From NCBI GenBank assembly GCA_019746225.1, contig JAIESE010000032.1, positions 1 to 46,039 of the forward strand: a DNA stretch of 46,039 nucleotides, read 5' to 3'. Shown piece by piece: positions 42,417 to 46,039 of this stretch (position 1 is its first letter; each line of letters starts with the position of its first letter). A model generated the notes under the pieces. It had not been told where the DNA came from. It worked only from the letters and a program-made list of their open reading frames with translations, and did no database searches. The translations under genes were made by a program, and so were the position numbers. This stretch comes from Alphaproteobacteria bacterium (GTDB lineage: Bacteria; Pseudomonadota; Alphaproteobacteria; Paracaedibacterales; VGCI01).

Positions 42417-43211
42417 CTAAATTGGGGGCTCAACAAAATGAAATGAAAAACATTCAACCCCCCGCCGGCCGCCATCAAGTAACTGACTCACCTTCACGTT
42501 CGCTGCGGCCGCCGATTTTTGTAACCACTTGCCATCATTATGATAAATATGGCCCAACGATGTCGTTCCCAATAGCCCGAATGACGATATGTGATACTCA
42601 AACGCATTAAGCGGCCAATGGGCCATCCTAAATAAAAGAACAACATCGGCTTGGTCTCCCTGCAAAAGATCATGTAACTCGGCAAGATGCGGAACCTTAA
42701 GCGCGGTGTATTTATCAAGGAGATAGATATTTGTTCTTTGATCGCCTTCTGACTGGTTACCCCTGGTGGGATACCGCACATCTAATGTAAAGTAGTTATA
42801 AAGCCCTGCGCGTTCAGTGCCCGCCACAGCTTCTGGTAGAAGAAAATCGCATTTAAAATTCATTAGGTCACTTATTTTGAGCTCTCGAATCACATTGTTG
42901 TAACAATCTATCCTTAGGACCCCTGTTAAGAACTTTGCTTTCAGTTTCAGTGCGTCCCTAGCTGCTTGGCCAATATAAAAGGAACCGATGAGCTTAGCAA
43001 TGTTTTTATCGTGCCCCCTTAAGAGGGAGTTGGGCCTGAACTTGCTAATGGCAGTTAGAATAGTTGCGACTTCCTCTGGTGCCGCAGGCTTTTCCGCTTC
43101 CTTTGGTGCCGCAGGCTTTTCCGTGGCCAGTTCCTCCATCGAGTAACTTTGAGTTGCCATGATAGTCCCTATGATCGCGCTTAACAGTGTTTTCTTAATG
43201 TTCATAGTCAT
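42417..43211 (-). CDS. Exported protein, tandem paralogue 1
   Basis: 264 residues from ATG 43211 (MTMNIKKTLLSAI), behind GAAGGAAA; longer frames lack a ribosome site. Signal peptide ends near SYSM. A short in-frame repeat KPAAPKEAEKPAAPEE follows (a repeated ~23-bp block at 43076-43130), then a conserved helical segment (KFRPNSLLRGHDKNI), LKAKFLTGVLRIDCYNNVIR, DKYTALKVPHLAELHDLLQ and FEYHISSFGLLGT. About 60% identical to the next gene by eye. No known family. Likely exported to the periplasm or host. Confidence 0.75.
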   Translation of the reverse strand: MTMNIKKTLLSAIIGTIMATQSYSMEELATEKPAAPKEAEKPAAPEEVATILTAISKFRPNSLLRGHDKNIAKLIGSFYIGQAARDALKLKAKFLTGVLRIDCYNNVIRELKISDLMNFKCDFLLPEAVAGTERAGLYNYFTLDVRYPTRGNQSEGDQRTNIYLLDKYTALKVPHLAELHDLLQGDQADVVLLFRMAHWPLNAFEYHISSFGLLGTTSLGHIYHNDGKWLQKSAAAANVKVSQLLDGGRRGVECFSFHFVEPPI

Positions 43212-43312
43212 TTCTATTTCCTTCATTCTCTTTTTACTGTACCAAGCATTGCCTCGGGCACGGAAGTACGGTGCCATGCCTTTAGGCCTTGGCCCAACTC
43301 GTTAATCGTATT

Positions 43313-44086
43313 TTAGTTTATAAATGAAATGCTAAAACACTCGCTCACCGCTCCCGGCCAGCCCCGATTCTTGCGTCCCGGCTCCGGCAGTGATGTTGCC
43401 TCCGAATATTGTAAACGCTTACCACCATTTTCGTAAATATCGCCCAATTTTTTCGTTCCCATTAGCGTGAATGACGATATATGATACTCAAACTCATTGA
43501 GCCGCCATCTGCCCATCCTAAAAATAAAGACAACATGGGCTTGGTCTTCATGCAAAAGATCACGCAACTCGGCCAAATGCGGAACCTTAAGCGCGGTGTA
43601 TTTATCAACGACATGGATATGTATTTTTTGGTCTCTGTTTGTCTGGTTACCCTCTCCCTCTGTCTGATCACCCAAGGGATACCCCACATGAAATGAATAG
43701 TCGTCAGCAAGCCTATCGTTATCCGTCTCGGCCACAGCTTTTTCTAGATCAAACTTGCCATTATGATTCGGTAGGTCACTTATTTTGAGCTCTCGAATCA
43801 CATTGTTGTAACAATCTACCCTTAGGACCCCTGTTAAAAACTTTGCTTTCAGTGCGTCCCTATCTGCTTGGCTAACATAAAGGGAACCGATGACCTTAAC
43901 AATGTTTGTATCGTGCCTCCTTAAGAGGGAGTTGGGCCTGAACTTTTTAATGGCCATTAAAGTAGTTGCAACTTCCTTTGGTGACGCAGGCTTTTCCGTG
44001 GCCAGTTCCTCCATCGAGTAACTTTGAGTTGCCAAGACAGTCGCCATGATCGCGCTTAAGAGTGTTTTCTTAATGTTCATAGTCAT
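43313..44086 (-). CDS. Exported protein, tandem paralogue 2
   Basis: 257 residues from ATG 44086 (MTMNIKKTLLSAIMATVLAT), with the same ribosome site and upstream bases as paralogue 1, so the duplicated unit included the leader. It lacks the KPAAPKEAE repeat of paralogue 1 and has an extra Gln/Asn/Glu-rich insert (GDQTEGEGNQTNRDQ). Shared blocks: KFRPNSLLRRHDTNI, KAKFLTGVLRVDCYNNVIR, DKYTALKVPHLAELRDLLH. The C-terminal ~30 residues differ completely between the two. Function unknown. Confidence 0.75.
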   Translation of the reverse strand: MTMNIKKTLLSAIMATVLATQSYSMEELATEKPASPKEVATTLMAIKKFRPNSLLRRHDTNIVKVIGSLYVSQADRDALKAKFLTGVLRVDCYNNVIRELKISDLPNHNGKFDLEKAVAETDNDRLADDYSFHVGYPLGDQTEGEGNQTNRDQKIHIHVVDKYTALKVPHLAELRDLLHEDQAHVVFIFRMGRWRLNEFEYHISSFTLMGTKKLGDIYENGGKRLQYSEATSLPEPGRKNRGWPGAVSECFSISFIN

Positions 44087-44270
44087 TTCTATTTCCTTCA
44101 TTCTCATGTTATTGTACATGGACGTTTGGTGACCGCATTATTACTTCCTTTATATTAGTGATATAAGCACGATCGGGTTGAGATGCAAGTTTTTTTGAAA
44201 AAAAGGTCATGAATTTAGCCTGTCTTTCAGTCAATGTGCGGCGAAACAAGTTTATGCTGTTATGGGAAAG

Positions 44271-44685
44271 TTATCTCAGGATCCCCAGAGATTGTAGTAA
44301 ATTAGCATACAGATTTCTTGGGGATTCTAATTTTACAATGATTGTTTCATTTAGCGTTGTGAGGATTTGTGCAAATTGACTCAATATTGCGGGGTCTTTT
44401 TCAGCCAGGATTCCCGGGAGGCTGAATGTTCGTGATAAAAGCTGGCGAACTTGTTAAATTAAGAGAGGATTGTTGTCCAATAAAGGGGTCAGCTCGCTAT
44501 TTAAAGAAGCAAAATAAGCCGTAGCATGAGCTTCTGTCATGACATAACTAATAGATTTTAAACGGATTATGTCAGCTAATGCGGCCTACATGGCCACCAA
44601 AGATAAGTCTGAGCTATCTTTGCCTATGGCTTCATCGAATTCTAATGTCGTTAATAGTTTGCTTTGAAAAACCGGTAGCGCAGGT
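44271..44685 (-). pseudogene. Unrecognised decayed gene next to the relaxase remnant
   Basis: A reading frame with protein-like text (SKLLTTLEFDEAIGKDSSDL, ADIIRLKSISYVMTEAHATA, YFASLNSELTPLLDNNPLLI, ILAEKDPAILSQFAQILTTL) is interrupted by two in-frame stops and ends at 44271. Its beginning overlaps the end of the relaxase fragment in another frame, so a deletion probably joined two genes. The family is not recognised. Confidence 0.45.
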
Positions 44686-45148
44686 GAAACACATGGCAAT
44701 GGGGCTTTTCTTCACCTAATTTCTTATCGGTTTCAAAGTGATAGTTCATAATGGCAATCATGCCTTTTGCAACGCAGTTGCCTGGAATAAATTCTTTTGC
44801 TCAAGCTATGTTCTGTTCTTTCATGAGCTCTCTCGGTAAAGAGAACTCTATCTCTCGATAGACACGTGCATCTTTTCGTTTCTTAGCTGCCTCAAAAATA
44901 TCTGATAATTTTTGCAAAACTGTATAAGGTGATATTTTGCATTCTTTGCAAATATCTTTTATCCACAAATGTGAATTTTAATAAGCAACGATTTCTACAT
45001 ATTCTACGTTCTCTCTGTTTCTAGAATCATATGTTTCACCTGTGCGCTGACCTAGCAACATCGATGCCGATCTATACGCGAGCGCAGAGACGCATGAATG
45101 CCCACTTTTCCTAGAGATTCTCTTAACTATGAGATGGTAATTTGCCAT
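44651..45148 (-). pseudogene. N-terminal remnant of a TraA/MobA-type conjugative relaxase
   Basis: From ATG 45148 the frame reads MANYHLIVKRISRKSGHSCV, SALAYRSASMLLGQRTGETY, a stop, then KDARVYREIEFSLPRELMKE, a second stop, then GNCVAKGMIAIMNYHFETDK and EEKPHCHVFHLRYRF. This is the MobA/MobL fold of Ti-type TraA: the conserved R.YREI..LP.EL block and the metal-binding HCHV (H.H) motif are there. Two in-frame stops and loss of the whole helicase part (TraA has over 900 residues) show it is dead. The traD-like gene is divergent, as on Ti plasmids and Rickettsiales RAGE elements. A TTATCCACA nonamer lies within it (44959-44967), probably by chance. Confidence 0.85.
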
Positions 45149-45350
45149 GATTTTATCTTACATTAATTTACCTAAAATTGTAAGACATGTCGCTTGCGAC
45201 AAAGCGACTTTGCAAAGTAATGTGTAAGCGCGCATTTCAAAAATTTGAAAATAATCATTTATCATTATCATGAAATATTTTATTATTAACTTTAGGGATT
45301 TGTGTGTGAGGGGATTGTAGGGGGATCATCATCTCCCTACAAAAAGCAGA
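45149..45350. other. Intergenic region between traA- and traD-like remnants; possible old oriT
   Basis: On Ti-type plasmids the transfer origin lies between divergent traA and the traC/traD genes. Here the same gap holds an inverted repeat TGTCGCTTGCGACA (45188-45201), a nearby AAGCGAC, and GTAAGCGCGCA (45224-45234), broadly like the inverted repeat plus GC-rich nick region of such origins. No exact match to a known nick site was recognised. Confidence 0.4.
45315..45342 (+). promoter_or_regulatory. 12-bp inverted repeat just before the traD-like start
   Basis: TTGTAGGGGGAT and ATCTCCCTACAA pair (one G-T in RNA) around CATC, ending eight bases before the ATG at 45351. It could be an operator or a leader hairpin that limits ribosome access. 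Confidence 0.45.
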
Positions 45351-45697
45351 ATGAACACTAAGATCGAAAAGCGACTCCATAAGGTTAAGCAGCGTCTAAA
45401 CCGATACCAGTGTCAACGCACACGATATCTTCGTCGACGAGGAGAAACAGCTATGCAATTCCGCAAAGCAAGAACAAGGACACTTATCCAGCTCGGTGGC
45501 CTCGTCGATAAATCCGGTCTTCTGGAGCCTCTCAACATCACACTTGGTGATGATCTTCAAAAAGACTACGGCCATCTGGAAAGCACAGCCATTCTGACGG
45601 GAGCGTGTTAGAACTGCGCGGTCAGTTTTATGGTGGGGAAGCGGCAGCTCAAAAGAGGATTTGGTTTGAAAGAGGGAAAAAAGCTTTGGGGAGATAA
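45351..45697 (+). pseudogene. TraD-like conjugal transfer gene with a frameshift
   Basis: The first frame (to 45611) has the TraD signature RKARTRTLIQLGGLVDKSGL and LGDDLQKDYGHLESTAILTG, then stops. The shifted frame continues with VLELRGQFYGGEAAAQKRIW and FERGKKALGR to a stop at 45695-45697, matching the usual TraD C-terminus (LLE...W..RG..AL). One frameshift near 45600 therefore breaks the gene. TraD of this small family accompanies TraA and TraC in Ti-type DNA transfer. Together with the relaxase remnant it marks an old conjugative element. Confidence 0.8.
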
Positions 45698-45929
45698 TGG
45701 TTTAAGTCCTTAACTTTCAAATCAATCATATTCCTCAAGATTCGAGCAATGGAAAAGAAAGTGCTTTCAGAATGCCTTATAGGAGTGATTCTTTAATGTT
45801 CTATCATTGAAATTCTGACATTGAATTTAAATCACCCTAATTTTTGTTAATGCTCATTGGGACGACTCAGGGGTGTATTCAATCTTGCACAGGTACAAAT
45901 ACGGTACAATTTATTAATCTTAAGAAAGT

Positions 45930-45946
45930 GGATTTCCAGGAAATCC
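45930..45946 (-). terminator. Hairpin behind tRNA-Met
   Basis: GGATTTCC and GGAAATCC meet around a single base in a near-perfect palindrome, 11 bases past the tRNA on the minus strand, followed by ACTTTCTTA. It may be a weak terminator. The rest of 45698-45956 shows no gene. Confidence 0.45.
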
Positions 45947-45956
45947 TTGATTTGCT

Positions 45957-46033
45957 TGGTAGCGAGGGAGGGACTCGAACCCCCGACACGCGGATTATGA
46001 TTCCGCTGCTCTAACCAACTGAGCTACCCCGCC
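45957..46033 (-). tRNA. tRNA-Met (anticodon CAT, elongator type)
   Basis: The minus strand reads GGCGGGG, D-arm GCTCAGTTGGTTAGAGC, anticodon stem GCGGA/TCCGC with loop ATCATAA (anticodon CAT), T-arm GGGGTTCGAGTCCC and CCTCGCT, discriminator A and encoded CCA. The acceptor stem has G-T pairs at 1:72 and 5:68. The pattern is that of elongator Met tRNA of alphaproteobacteria; a tRNA-Ile2 with modified CAT is less likely. It lies 260 bases from the conjugation remnants, and tRNA genes are common integration sites. Confidence 0.93.
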
Positions 46034-46039
46034 AAAGTA

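Noticed and set aside
1..46039. CRISPR array, rRNA operon or complete insertion sequence
   Set aside because: No regularly spaced repeats, no rRNA text and no intact transposase or integrase were seen on either strand.

Overview
The window comes from an alphaproteobacterium, most likely a host-associated lineage of the Rickettsiales/Holosporales kind. Support for this: alphaproteobacterial gene blocks (purC-bolA-grxD, hflK-hflC-degP, trmN6-like/polyprenyl synthase, plant-type gshA); a divergent purC sitting directly beside bolA, with the purS/purQ/purL genes usually found between them missing; degraded Ti/RAGE-type conjugation genes; and several Sec-exported proteins of unknown function in AT-rich DNA. 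The species is not identified; this is inference from gene content.

Layout. 0-5.6 kb: end of an unknown gene, a TorF-like outer-membrane protein, purC-bolA-grxD, and a convergent tldD-tldE pair. 5.7-7.5 kb: tRNA-Asn, a 0.9 kb stretch with nested inverted repeats, a decayed csbD copy, a DUF3309 mini-protein and a CsbD protein with a signal peptide. 7.7-12.6 kb: an unusual HTH-receiver fusion followed by a 1322-residue CheB-CheR-PAS-histidine kinase. 12.8-15.2 kb: a lactate dehydrogenase fragment, a DUF3310 protein, a small lipoprotein, a DUF378 membrane protein and a small exported protein. 15.6-21.1 kb: a DUF6629 membrane protein and a three-gene metal-efflux (RND) operon. 21.2-31.1 kb: housekeeping genes (YhiN-like flavoprotein, J-domain protein, tRNA methyltransferase, polyprenyl synthase, MscS channel, DegP, HflC, HflK). 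31.1-36.7 kb: mrp, an AmpG-like transporter, dciA, gshA, and an Hsp20 with a very long glycine-rich N-terminus. 37.3-44.1 kb: an AT-rich island of Sec-exported proteins (one with an R-SNARE-like C-terminus, one deaminase-like, one small Cys-rich, two tandem paralogues) plus an APH(9)-like kinase. 44.2-46.0 kb: remnants of a TraA/MobA relaxase and TraD, then tRNA-Met.

The most interesting points are: (1) a 279-bp module present twice (32142-32420 and 36964-37242), in which two DnaA boxes and a TTAA-N7-TTAA CtrA-type site are conserved, with the helicase-loader gene dciA lying between the copies; (2) an exported coiled-coil protein whose last 38 residues follow the R-SNARE layer register exactly, from the zero-layer Arg to layer +8; (3) an exported protein with a DxE plus PCxxC deaminase-type signature; (4) the XRE-receiver fusion paired with a CheBR kinase; (5) the glycine-rich Hsp20. 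All functional statements are read from sequence by eye; no search was run.
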